64,000 bases of DNA from positions 434,001-498,000 of the forward strand of contig NZ_JAEKMH010000002.1 of the NCBI RefSeq assembly GCF_016411825.1, given 5' to 3'. The notes below the pieces were generated by a model that was given only the letters and a program-made list of their open reading frames with translations, ran no database searches and was not told the DNA's origin. Below, in pieces: positions 35,950 through 43,655 of the stretch. Position 1 is the stretch's first letter. The number at the start of each line of letters is the position of its first letter. This DNA is from Devosia sediminis. Lineage in GTDB: Bacteria > Pseudomonadota > Alphaproteobacteria > Rhizobiales > Devosiaceae. Position numbers and translations under genes: made by a program.

Positions 35950-37971
35950 CTAGCTCGCCGCCGCCTCGATGGCGGTGACCACCACGCCAGGTCCGCTCCC
36001 GGTCACGAAGCCATCCAGGATGAACCCCTTGCGCGCCGCCGGGGTTCGGTCGGTATTGTTGGAGAATTCGATCGATCCTGCGCCGCCGGCGCTGTCGATG
36101 AAGGTGGTATTGCCGTTCATGGCGATGAACCGCACCCGCTGGCCATTCTGGATGCCCGGCAGATTGGTCACGTCGGTCGCCGTATCATGCGTCACCCGTA
36201 CCGAACGGTATCCGGCCACATTGATGCTCGGCGCCGCCGACGTTTCCAGCACGTCATAGCCCGGTGCCCGCATGACGAGGTTCCTGCGGGTTCCGGAGGA
36301 GCCGTCCGTCACCAGCCCCGATGTTGGCAGCGCCAGGGTCGTCACGGCATCCACCCGACAGAAGTTAGAGGCTGCCGAGAAGCGGGCGGCAACCGCATAG
36401 GTGCCGTCGCACACCACCGAATCTACCGCACCGCCTTCCGTGTTGTTGAAATTGACCGCCTGCTGATAGGTCCCGTCGCAATAGACGAGGGGTACAATAG
36501 TGCCGGAGCTGGAAATCATGTCGACTGCCCGCTCGAAGACACCGTTCATCCTGACCGGGCCGCCGCTCGACTTGGGACTGTTGTGCACCACGAGCCCGCG
36601 CAATGTCGGGTCATTGAGCTCTTCGGCGCCGAAACCCTCGATGGCGACCAGCTCTGGCAATTGCGCGCGCGGGCTGTCGATATTGTAGATCAGGTAATGG
36701 TTGGCGTCCGGCCAGATGCCAGTATGCCCGACCACCTCCATGCGGCCATATTGAGGGGCGGCATATTTGCGGATCTGCACCATCCGGCCCGAGCAACCAA
36801 TGAATGTCGTGTCGCCGATCAGGCTGGATCGCGTTGAGTCGAGGAATGCGTCGTCCACCGTTCCGAAATTGACGACTGCGCTGTTCCAGCCGCCATCCGC
36901 ATTGCAGCCGACCAGGATGGCCCGGCCGTAGCCGTTCCGCGTGCCGCCGCCGGCCCGGGCCCGGTTCTGGATGGCAGCGAGCGACCAACCCTCCGCATAG
37001 ACATATTCGACGAAGTTATTGTTGGCCGGCCCGGTATAGTAGAGCGCGTGACGTCCAACCGTCAGCGTGTTCTTGGCGATCAGTCGCTCAAGGCGCAGTC
37101 CGCTGCCCGATGTCGTGATGCCATAGGAGCCCGGCTCCGCCCGGGCGTCCCCGGCCTCGTATACCTCCAATGTTCCGCCCATGACGTTTTCAGCCCAGGA
37201 GATCTGCAGGCCAACACAAAGGCCTTGGGTCATGACATCGTCGATCCATGTCCCCTCGGCATTCCAGAGCGTATTGGCGATCGAGGTCAGATCGGGCTCG
37301 AGGCCGATAATGAAACATCTGTTGCCGTCGTCACCGTCGAAGATGTGAGGGCCGATGACCTGGAAGCCGACGAAGTGTGTTCCTGTCGTGCCCGTGAGCA
37401 CGCCGATATGGAATTCCATTGAAGTATCGCACATGAGGAAGGAGCTTCGCGAACCCGCGCCGACGATCCCGCCGCCCTCCAGACTCGTATGCAGCAAGCC
37501 GGTATAGCGGAAGGCGCCTGCCGGAACCACGGCCTTGCCGAGCGCCAGCGCGGTGTTGATCGCCAGAGTACTGTCCGTGCCGGTCACCACATGGGTTGTG
37601 GGATTGTATGTGGCGTCGGCAACGGCACCGAATGACCGTATGTCGTATCCGCTGGGCCCCGGCAAAACTTCGAACCAGCTACCGTCCGCAGACTGGAACT
37701 TGCCGATATGAGAAGGTTCCGCACTCACCTTTTTATAGAGCGTGGCGCAGACATCTCCGCCGGTGTCGAACCGATCGATGACGACAATATCGACAGTCGA
37801 CAGATCCAGAAGAGCGGCGGCTGCCCGGCTCTCTGCTCTTACGCGAAAGGGGCAATCGAGACTGCATGCCGGGTCTTCGGCGCCAGTGTTTTCCTGTGCG
37901 CCGGCCTGGTGGGTCGTGGCAAGTACAGCTGCGGTCGCTGTCCCCACGAGCATGTTTCTGCGTGATATCAT
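35950..37971 (-). CDS. Tat-exported pectate-lyase-3-like beta-helix protein
   Basis: 673 residues from ATG 37971; an in-frame TTG at 37977 is less likely. A Tat signal (ISRRNMLVGTATAAVLATTHQAGAQ) occupies the first 26 residues. YDIRSFGAVADATYNPTTHVVTGTDSTLAINTAL is the Pectate_lyase_3/tailspike-type start of a right-handed beta-helix that fills the rest with regular Asn/Gly/Val-rich turns. Polysaccharide lyase, hydrolase or epimerase activity is possible; no catalytic residues are certain. Its promoter block matches those of the ALDH and peptide-ABC operons, placing it in the same regulon. Confidence 0.75.
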   Translation of the reverse strand: MISRRNMLVGTATAAVLATTHQAGAQENTGAEDPACSLDCPFRVRAESRAAAALLDLSTVDIVVIDRFDTGGDVCATLYKKVSAEPSHIGKFQSADGSWFEVLPGPSGYDIRSFGAVADATYNPTTHVVTGTDSTLAINTALALGKAVVPAGAFRYTGLLHTSLEGGGIVGAGSRSSFLMCDTSMEFHIGVLTGTTGTHFVGFQVIGPHIFDGDDGNRCFIIGLEPDLTSIANTLWNAEGTWIDDVMTQGLCVGLQISWAENVMGGTLEVYEAGDARAEPGSYGITTSGSGLRLERLIAKNTLTVGRHALYYTGPANNNFVEYVYAEGWSLAAIQNRARAGGGTRNGYGRAILVGCNADGGWNSAVVNFGTVDDAFLDSTRSSLIGDTTFIGCSGRMVQIRKYAAPQYGRMEVVGHTGIWPDANHYLIYNIDSPRAQLPELVAIEGFGAEELNDPTLRGLVVHNSPKSSGGPVRMNGVFERAVDMISSSGTIVPLVYCDGTYQQAVNFNNTEGGAVDSVVCDGTYAVAARFSAASNFCRVDAVTTLALPTSGLVTDGSSGTRRNLVMRAPGYDVLETSAAPSINVAGYRSVRVTHDTATDVTNLPGIQNGQRVRFIAMNGNTTFIDSAGGAGSIEFSNNTDRTPAARKGFILDGFVTGSGPGVVVTAIEAAAS

Positions 37972-37996
37972 CTCCAAAGCATCCTCCTCCTGCTAT

Positions 37997-38052
37997 GTTG
38001 ATTGAGTGGACCAGACTGTATCAACTAGAGTCAATACTTGATCATTAATCAA
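37997..38052 (-). promoter_or_regulatory. Regulon operator-promoter block, copy B (beta-helix gene)
   Basis: Read toward the gene on the minus strand: palindrome TTGATTAATGATCAA (38052-38038), GTATTGAC with a -35-like TTGAC (38037-38030), a 24-base gap, then TCAATCAAC (38005-37997). The same order and the same 24-base gap occur before the gene at 45146, and nearly the same before the gene at 41345. Confidence 0.7.
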
Positions 38053-38071
38053 CATATCCGTGAAGTGGTGT

Positions 38072-38863
38072 TCAGGCAGGGAGAATGGCTGACAGGGTTG
38101 CCAGATCGTCGAGGACTGCTTCTGTGAGGTCGCTGGGAGAAAATTCGATCATCGCATATCGCGGCCAGCCGCGATCCGGGGCCTGTCCCGCCATGGCCAG
38201 CAGTGCGGCCCAATAGTCCCGATGCTCGTGGAGCGGCAGGCGGACGCGCTCCTTGGTCCAGCAAAAGACGTGGAGGTGGCTCAAAACTGGCAGCATCGCC
38301 TGCAAAGAGGCCTTGGCCTCGTCGAGGGGTTGCCCGTAATCCGGTTGCCAGTGCGACAACAAGGTGTTGCGTCCTACGCGATCCACCAGTTGCAGCGCCG
38401 CAGTTGCCGAATGGGCAAAGGTGCCCGGATGAAATTCCAGCGACACGGTGCGGCCGGCGGATTCCGCCTGGTCGCAGAAGACGGCAAGGTCTGAGACTAC
38501 GCGATCCAGCATTTCGTCAAATCCTGCTTGGTTCTCCAGCCCAATCGTTCGGTGCGTCCAGACGCGCAGGAAGGGTGCGTCGAGAAGCTCTGCGGCCGCG
38601 AGGCAGCCGGCGAACTCCTGGCGCGCACCAGCGGCCCCGGCGGTGACGTAGGTGCCGTAACTCGGAATACACAATCCGGCTGCCCGGGACAGCCGCGCTG
38701 CTGTTCGGGCGCTGGCAAGATTGCCCGATGGAACGTGCCGCCGTGCCTCCCATTCTATGCCGCTGGCACCGCCGGCGACGGCACAGTCCACCACCGCCTG
38801 CAGATCGAGATGTCTCAGGGCTGCGGAACAAAGGCCGAGTGCGAGGGTCATCCGGATTTCCAT
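38072..38863 (-). CDS. Sugar phosphate isomerase/epimerase family TIM-barrel protein
   Basis: 263 residues, AP-endonuclease-2/xylose-isomerase-like barrel. Metal ligands are suggested by SLEFHPGTFAH (Glu, His), LLSHWQPDYGQ, LSHLHVFCW and MIEFSPSD. Cytoplasmic, probably Mn- or Zn-dependent isomerisation or related chemistry on a sugar-like acid. It is third in the leftward operon, 21 bases after the hydroxyacid dehydrogenase. Confidence 0.8.
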   Translation of the reverse strand: MEIRMTLALGLCSAALRHLDLQAVVDCAVAGGASGIEWEARRHVPSGNLASARTAARLSRAAGLCIPSYGTYVTAGAAGARQEFAGCLAAAELLDAPFLRVWTHRTIGLENQAGFDEMLDRVVSDLAVFCDQAESAGRTVSLEFHPGTFAHSATAALQLVDRVGRNTLLSHWQPDYGQPLDEAKASLQAMLPVLSHLHVFCWTKERVRLPLHEHRDYWAALLAMAGQAPDRGWPRYAMIEFSPSDLTEAVLDDLATLSAILPA

Positions 38864-38884
38864 GCGTTGGGGAGGGGTGTGCCG

Positions 38885-39901
38885 TCAGGCCAAGCGATCG
38901 AGCTGATCGAACGAGACTTGGCCGGGGACTGGTCGGCCTTCGAGGAAGGCTTCGATACTGTCGATGACCGCCACGCCGAAACGGCGTATTTCCAAGGAGG
39001 TCGCGCCGGCGATGTGTGGCGTCAGCAACAGGTTCGGTAATGTCCAGAGCGGACTATTTGCCTCGGGGACTTCCGGCCAAGTTGTATCGATAATGGCGTA
39101 TATTTGCTCGCGTTGCAGCGCGGCGATCAAAGCCTCTTCGTCGACCAATGCGCCTCTGGCTGTGTTTATGAGGGTCGCGCCCGGCTTCATCGCGTCGATC
39201 AATGACGCATTGATCATATGGCGCGTATCCGGCAGCAGCGGGGCATGCAGCGAGACCGTGTCGGCGTTCTCGAACAGGTGGGCGAGGGTAACTTTCGTCA
39301 CGCCCATCTCTGCGGCATCCGCTTCGGACAGATAGGGGTCGGCCACGATCACTTCGAGGTCGAAGGGCCGCAACATGTCTGCCACCAGCCGGCCGATGGT
39401 CGAAGCCCCCACAAGCCCCACTGTGCGCCGGTAATTGCCGAGTGCCTGCGAATTGGCGAGCACCGCTTTTCGGCCCTGCCGCATCTCACGGTAGGTCAGG
39501 CCCAAAGCGAGGATACGCTTGTTGGCAAGCAGGATCGCGGCCAGTGCATACTCGGCCACCGGGATCGCATTCTGGGCCACGCAATTGGTAACGATCAGCC
39601 CGGCCGGAAATCCTTCGGCGGGCATGATCGGCTTGATCGAGCCCGCGGCGTGGGTAACAAGGCCGAGCTGCGGCATGGCGGCCAATATTTCAGGTATCAG
39701 CCGGGGCGTAGGCCAGCCCGTCAGCATGATCCGTGCCGCGCCGGGCAGCGGGGCTGCCGAAACGCGGAGATCGATGGAGACGGGTGTCACCAGGCGCGCG
39801 AGCCGTGCCTCTTCCTCGGGCCCGAATATCTGGCGGCGGTAGTCATCGCCAAAGGCCAGCAGGGCCACGGGGCGTTTGCTCGGGTCGGGATCAGGCTTCA
39901 T
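38885..39901 (-). CDS. D-2-hydroxyacid dehydrogenase family protein
   Basis: 338 residues from ATG 39901, overlapping the end of the aldehyde dehydrogenase by 11 bases. The NAD-binding stretch VGLVGASTIGRLVADML (161-177) is a G-x-S-x-x-G variant of the usual G-x-G-x-x-G. Substrate Arg249 (NTARGALVDEEAL), the acidic WPEVPE segment and the general-acid His296 (TPHIAGAT) are present. NAD(P)-linked interconversion of a 2-keto and a D-2-hydroxy acid. Confidence 0.87.
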   Translation of the reverse strand: MKPDPDPSKRPVALLAFGDDYRRQIFGPEEEARLARLVTPVSIDLRVSAAPLPGAARIMLTGWPTPRLIPEILAAMPQLGLVTHAAGSIKPIMPAEGFPAGLIVTNCVAQNAIPVAEYALAAILLANKRILALGLTYREMRQGRKAVLANSQALGNYRRTVGLVGASTIGRLVADMLRPFDLEVIVADPYLSEADAAEMGVTKVTLAHLFENADTVSLHAPLLPDTRHMINASLIDAMKPGATLINTARGALVDEEALIAALQREQIYAIIDTTWPEVPEANSPLWTLPNLLLTPHIAGATSLEIRRFGVAVIDSIEAFLEGRPVPGQVSFDQLDRLA

Positions 39902-41345
39902 CGAAGGCCACCGTCGTGCATTTGGTGCGCAGATAAGCATCGAGGCCGCGCAGGCCCTTTTCCCGCCCGAAGCCGCTGTTCTTTACCCCGCCCACCGGCG
40001 TTTCCACTCCGCCTGAGAGGTAGCGGTTGACGAAAACCTGCCCCACCTCGGCAGCGCGCGCAAAAGCCAGCGCCCGATCGATGTTTCGGCTGTATATGCC
40101 CGCGACAAGGCCATAGCGGGAATCGTTGGCAACGCGCAGGGCATGGGCGGGGTCGTCCACTTCGAGAACCGCCAGGACGGGACCGAAGACCTCCTCCTGA
40201 GCAAGCGGGCTGCTGGGTGTCGTGGAAAGGACTGCCGGGTTCACGAAATAGCCGGCCCGGTCGGGCCTCTCGCCTCCCCAGAGGATGTGGTCGCCGTGGG
40301 CCACAGCATGTCCGACTGCTCCAAGCACGCGGCGGTGCTGGATCTCCGACGCCAGCGGTCCGATATCGGGGTCCTCAAGGCCATGACCAAGCGACAGGGT
40401 TCCGATCCGGGCAACCACGCGGTCGATCAATGCGCTGGCTACCCGACGATCAACGATAAGGCGGGACCCTGCGGCGCAGACCTGTCCCGCATTGGTGGTG
40501 ATGCCGCGCACCACGCCTTCGGCCGCGGCGTCGAGATCGGCATCGTCCAGTACCACCACAGGCGACTTGCCGCCCAGTTCCAGTGTTACCGACGCGAGGT
40601 GCGTGGCGGCTGCCGCCATCACCGCCTTGCCGGTTGCCACTGATCCGGTAAAGGTGATGTGGTTGATCCCGGGATGTGCCGCGAGGGCCGCGCCGGTCGT
40701 GCCCGGCCCCAGCACGACGTTCACAACCCCAGGCGGCAGCCCCACTTCGGTGAGAAGATCGGCCAGCATCACTGCCGTCAGCGGCGTCGTTTCGGCAGGC
40801 TTGACGACAGCGGTGCACCCGGCGGCGAGCGCAGGCGCCAACCCTCGCGCCAACATGCCGAGCGGGCCATTCCACGGCACGATCTGTGCGGTCACGCCCA
40901 CCGGCTCGCGCTCGGTCCATGCCATCATGCCCGGGCCGAGCGGGATGGTCTCGCCCTGTAGTTTGTCGGCCATGCCCGCGTAATATTCGAAGAACCGGAC
41001 CGCGCCGCTGACGTCGCCGCGTGCCTGGCGCAGCGGCTTGCCCATGTTGAGCGTCTCCACCATGGCGAACCGGTCCTGCTCCTCAAGCAGTCGCTTGGCG
41101 ACGGCCGACAGAAGCCGGCCACGATCAACGGGTTTCATCCGTCTCCATGGGCCGGCAAGGGCCGAACGAGCCGCCGCGACGGCCGCTTCGACGTCCGCCA
41201 CAGCAGCATCGGGCGCTTCTGCAAAAGGCTCGGCCCGGCGGGGATCGATCAGGACACGTGTGGCCGGAGCGGGTAGGGCCTCGCCACCGATGCGGTGCGT
41301 CAGCGCGACAGCACGGGCTGCCACGAGCGCCTGTTCGAGTATCAT
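39891..41345 (-). CDS. NAD(P)-dependent aldehyde dehydrogenase
   Basis: 484 residues from ATG 41345, with AAGAGG 5-6 bases upstream. The catalytic Cys290 (NAGQVCAAGSRLIV), general base Glu256 (VTLELGGKSP) and Asn159 (VPWNGPLGM) are all present, and TFTGSVATGK binds the cofactor. Oxidises an aldehyde intermediate to the acid. First gene of the leftward ALDH-hydroxyacid dehydrogenase-isomerase operon, behind shared operator copy C. Confidence 0.93.
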   Translation of the reverse strand: MILEQALVAARAVALTHRIGGEALPAPATRVLIDPRRAEPFAEAPDAAVADVEAAVAAARSALAGPWRRMKPVDRGRLLSAVAKRLLEEQDRFAMVETLNMGKPLRQARGDVSGAVRFFEYYAGMADKLQGETIPLGPGMMAWTEREPVGVTAQIVPWNGPLGMLARGLAPALAAGCTAVVKPAETTPLTAVMLADLLTEVGLPPGVVNVVLGPGTTGAALAAHPGINHITFTGSVATGKAVMAAAATHLASVTLELGGKSPVVVLDDADLDAAAEGVVRGITTNAGQVCAAGSRLIVDRRVASALIDRVVARIGTLSLGHGLEDPDIGPLASEIQHRRVLGAVGHAVAHGDHILWGGERPDRAGYFVNPAVLSTTPSSPLAQEEVFGPVLAVLEVDDPAHALRVANDSRYGLVAGIYSRNIDRALAFARAAEVGQVFVNRYLSGGVETPVGGVKNSGFGREKGLRGLDAYLRTKCTTVAFDEA

Positions 41346-41450
41346 GTGAACCTCTTGAAAAGGCCGTGCCATGCGGGCAGGACAGCGCAGGTGGGGTAAC
41401 GTCCTAGCTTCGGAGACGCCCCCCGTTCGGAGCTAGGTAATTTTGCCTCT

Positions 41451-41508
41451 CGTGATTGATCTAAAATCACGTTGCTTGCAATTCAGTCAATACTTGATTA
41501 GAAATCAA
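41451..41508 (-). promoter_or_regulatory. Regulon operator-promoter block, copy C (ALDH operon / citrate-synthase-like regulator)
   Basis: On the minus strand toward ALDH: perfect palindrome TTGATTTCTAATCAA (41508-41494), GTATTGAC (41493-41486), a 26-base gap, then TCAATCA (41459-41453). The last element is part of a second perfect palindrome, CGTGATT-7-AATCACG (41451-41471). The block lies between the divergent ALDH and HTH-citrate-synthase genes and could control both. Confidence 0.7.
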
Positions 41509-41548
41509 TGAAGGTCCCGGCCCATGCCTTGGGCGCAATGGAGAGACG

Positions 41549-42793
41549 ATGTCTGGTTCAATGCAAGGTGGTCGTGCTGCTGGCGCTCTGCTCACGGCCA
41601 CGGAAGTGGCGGCACGACTGGGAGTGAAGAAGGACACCGTTTATGCCTATGTGTCCCGTGGGCTGTTGTCGAAGCATGGCAGTACCGACAGTGCCGAAAG
41701 CCTTTACGATCCGTCTGAAGTAGAGGCTCTCGCGCGGCGCGGCCGAAAAGCCCCGGCTGCGCAGGCCGTATCCCCCACGTTCAAATCCTCCATTACCGCC
41801 ATTGTCGGCGGTGAGCCCTATTATCGGGGCCTGCCAGCTTGCGAATTGGCAGTGCAGCGAAGCTTTGAAGAAGTGGTCTTCTTGCTGTGGCACGGCGATT
41901 TTGACGGCGCGGGCAAAGCTGCTTTCCCCGTGGCGGTGGCAGAGCCTGCACTTGGCGCCGTGGCCGCGATGATGAGCCGCAGCGCCTTGCCGCTCGAACG
42001 TTTCGGGTGCCTGGTGCCCTTTGCTGCCGCAGAAGATGCCCTCCGTCACGATACCAGTTCCGAGCAGGTGACGCGCAAGGCTGCACGGCTCATGGTGCGA
42101 CTGCTGTCGGCGATGGACCAGTTGTCTCCGCCGGCCGATGCGAGTCTCGCTGCGTTGCTCTGGAGCCGGACCTCACCGCGACCTGCCACGCCTGGTCTGC
42201 TGGCTGCGCTCAATGCGATTCTGGTGCTCGTCGCCGACCATGATCTGGGTGCGCCGTCCACTGCGGCAGTGCGTCTGGCTGCGGCGGGTCGGGCCGATAT
42301 CTATTCGATCATCACTGTCGGTCTCGCCAGCTTTGGCGGCGCGGTACAAGGCGCCTCGACGCTTTCCATCGAACGCGATCTCTTCGGCCTGAACGCTCGT
42401 CCGGATGTCGGGCAACTGGTTGGTGACAAGCTGCGCGACGGACGTGAAATGCAGGGCTTCGGACATCGCGCCTATCCAGATGGCGATCCGCGCGCGCGCC
42501 TTATCCTGCAACTGTTGCGCGACAGCCGGGAAGCAGTTGCCGAGGTCCGCCTGCTGGACGAGATCATCGACATACAGAACCAGCGGGGCAGGGAGCCGCC
42601 CAATATCGGCTTCTCCATCGCGGCGCTGGCGCATTGCGCGGGAATGCAGCACGGCTCGGGCGAGCTGATTTTCAACTATGCGCGCATGGCGGGCTGGGTG
42701 GGCCATGCCATGGAAGAATATGATGCGCCCAAGACCATGCCGCGCCTCAAATCGATCTATGTCGGCCCGCCGCCAATGTCGGAAGGAGCCTAG
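41549..42793 (+). CDS. Helix-turn-helix protein fused to a citrate-synthase-like domain
   Basis: 414 residues. Residues 14-64 form an excisionase/MerR-like DNA-binding domain (LLTATEVAARLGVKKDTVYAYVSRGLL, then SLYDPSEVEALARRG). Residues 80-405 are a citrate synthase fold. Of the three catalytic residues of E. coli GltA, only His305 is kept (His306 in GFGHRAYPDGDPRA). His264 aligns with Gln267 (SFGGAVQGAS) and Asp362 with Gly354 (PPNIGFS). It therefore looks like a ligand-sensing regulator rather than an enzyme. Divergent from ALDH; followed by a GntR gene 41 bases on. Confidence 0.85.
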   Translation: MSGSMQGGRAAGALLTATEVAARLGVKKDTVYAYVSRGLLSKHGSTDSAESLYDPSEVEALARRGRKAPAAQAVSPTFKSSITAIVGGEPYYRGLPACELAVQRSFEEVVFLLWHGDFDGAGKAAFPVAVAEPALGAVAAMMSRSALPLERFGCLVPFAAAEDALRHDTSSEQVTRKAARLMVRLLSAMDQLSPPADASLAALLWSRTSPRPATPGLLAALNAILVLVADHDLGAPSTAAVRLAAAGRADIYSIITVGLASFGGAVQGASTLSIERDLFGLNARPDVGQLVGDKLRDGREMQGFGHRAYPDGDPRARLILQLLRDSREAVAEVRLLDEIIDIQNQRGREPPNIGFSIAALAHCAGMQHGSGELIFNYARMAGWVGHAMEEYDAPKTMPRLKSIYVGPPPMSEGA

Positions 42794-42834
42794 CTTGAGC
42801 ACGGCCCATTCCCCAATCCCGGACCGATCGTCAC

Positions 42835-43566
42835 ATGTCTGATACCAGTTCCGCTGCTGCGCTGCCGAGCTTCAAGCCTGTTGCCATGCCGCGCCTCTAC
42901 GTCGCGGTCGCGCGCGAGATAGCCAACTACATCCAGAACACGCCTCTCGAGCCCGGGGCTCGTCTGCCGGCCGAGCGCGACCTGACAAAGCAGTTTCAGG
43001 TGAGCCGCACCACTGTGCGTGAGGCGATGATTGCGCTCGAGACCATGGGCATCATCGAGGTGCTGGTTGGCGATGGCACCTATGTCCGCGCACGGATTGC
43101 CCCGGGCTCGCTGCCCTGGGAACGGGACGGCGATCCCGGTCCTGGCCCGCATGAGCAGTTCCGAATGCGGATGCTGGTGGAATGCGCCGCCGCCGAGGAT
43201 GCCGCCCGCTATATCGAGGAGGAGGAACTGGCCAGGTTGCGCGACCTGATCGCCGCGATGGACGCTGATGTTGATGGAAAGGGCGCGGAACTGCACCGAC
43301 AGGCCTTTCACGACGTCATCGCCGTCGCGTCTCGCAACAGCATTTTCGTCGATACCATCCGCGATCTTTGGCGGCTCCGAAGCGGCGCCATGTGGCGGAC
43401 AGTCGCCACGCGCGTCGTTCAGCCCCAGCATCACATCCTGGCGCTGGCTGATCGCAAGGAAATTCTCGCCGCTTTGGAAAAACGCGATTCAGCAGCAGCG
43501 GCGGCAGCCATGGGTCGGCTGCTGGACCGAATCCGGCAGCGCTACTTCGACAATATCTCGGAATAA
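42835..43566 (+). CDS. GntR-family regulator (FadR/FCD type)
   Basis: 243 residues. Winged helix at about 20-90 (LEPGARLPAERDLTKQFQVSRTTVREAMIALETMGIIEVLVGDGTYV), then an FCD domain with likely metal ligands (ELHRQAFHDVIAVAS, HHILALADRKEILAALE). The next gene, a FAD oxidoreductase, has a perfect FadR-type operator (TGGTCCAACCA) ahead of it, so this protein probably controls that gene. Confidence 0.9.
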   Translation: MSDTSSAAALPSFKPVAMPRLYVAVAREIANYIQNTPLEPGARLPAERDLTKQFQVSRTTVREAMIALETMGIIEVLVGDGTYVRARIAPGSLPWERDGDPGPGPHEQFRMRMLVECAAAEDAARYIEEEELARLRDLIAAMDADVDGKGAELHRQAFHDVIAVASRNSIFVDTIRDLWRLRSGAMWRTVATRVVQPQHHILALADRKEILAALEKRDSAAAAAAMGRLLDRIRQRYFDNISE

Positions 43567-43616
43567 GTGACACTTTCGTCGTATGGCGCGTCCATTGACG
43601 TCATTCTGCATAGGTG

Positions 43617-43633
43617 CAATGGTCCAACCATTG
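43617..43633. promoter_or_regulatory. Perfect FadR-type GntR operator
   Basis: CAATGGTCCAACCATTG is a 7-3-7 perfect palindrome containing TGGTNNNACCA, the textbook FadR-subfamily core. It lies 51 bases after the GntR stop codon and 22 bases before the FAD oxidoreductase start. A TTGACG 17 bases upstream may be the -35, so the site would cover the -10/+1 region. Confidence 0.7.
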
Positions 43634-43655
43634 TACGTATGGAGGAGGATGGCAA

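Noticed and set aside
35950-37971. Phage tailspike or prophage remnant.
   Set aside because: It has a Tat signal and the island's own promoter block, and no phage genes surround it.
41549-42793. Ordinary citrate synthase (gltA/prpC).
   Set aside because: Has an N-terminal DNA-binding domain and lacks two of the three catalytic residues.
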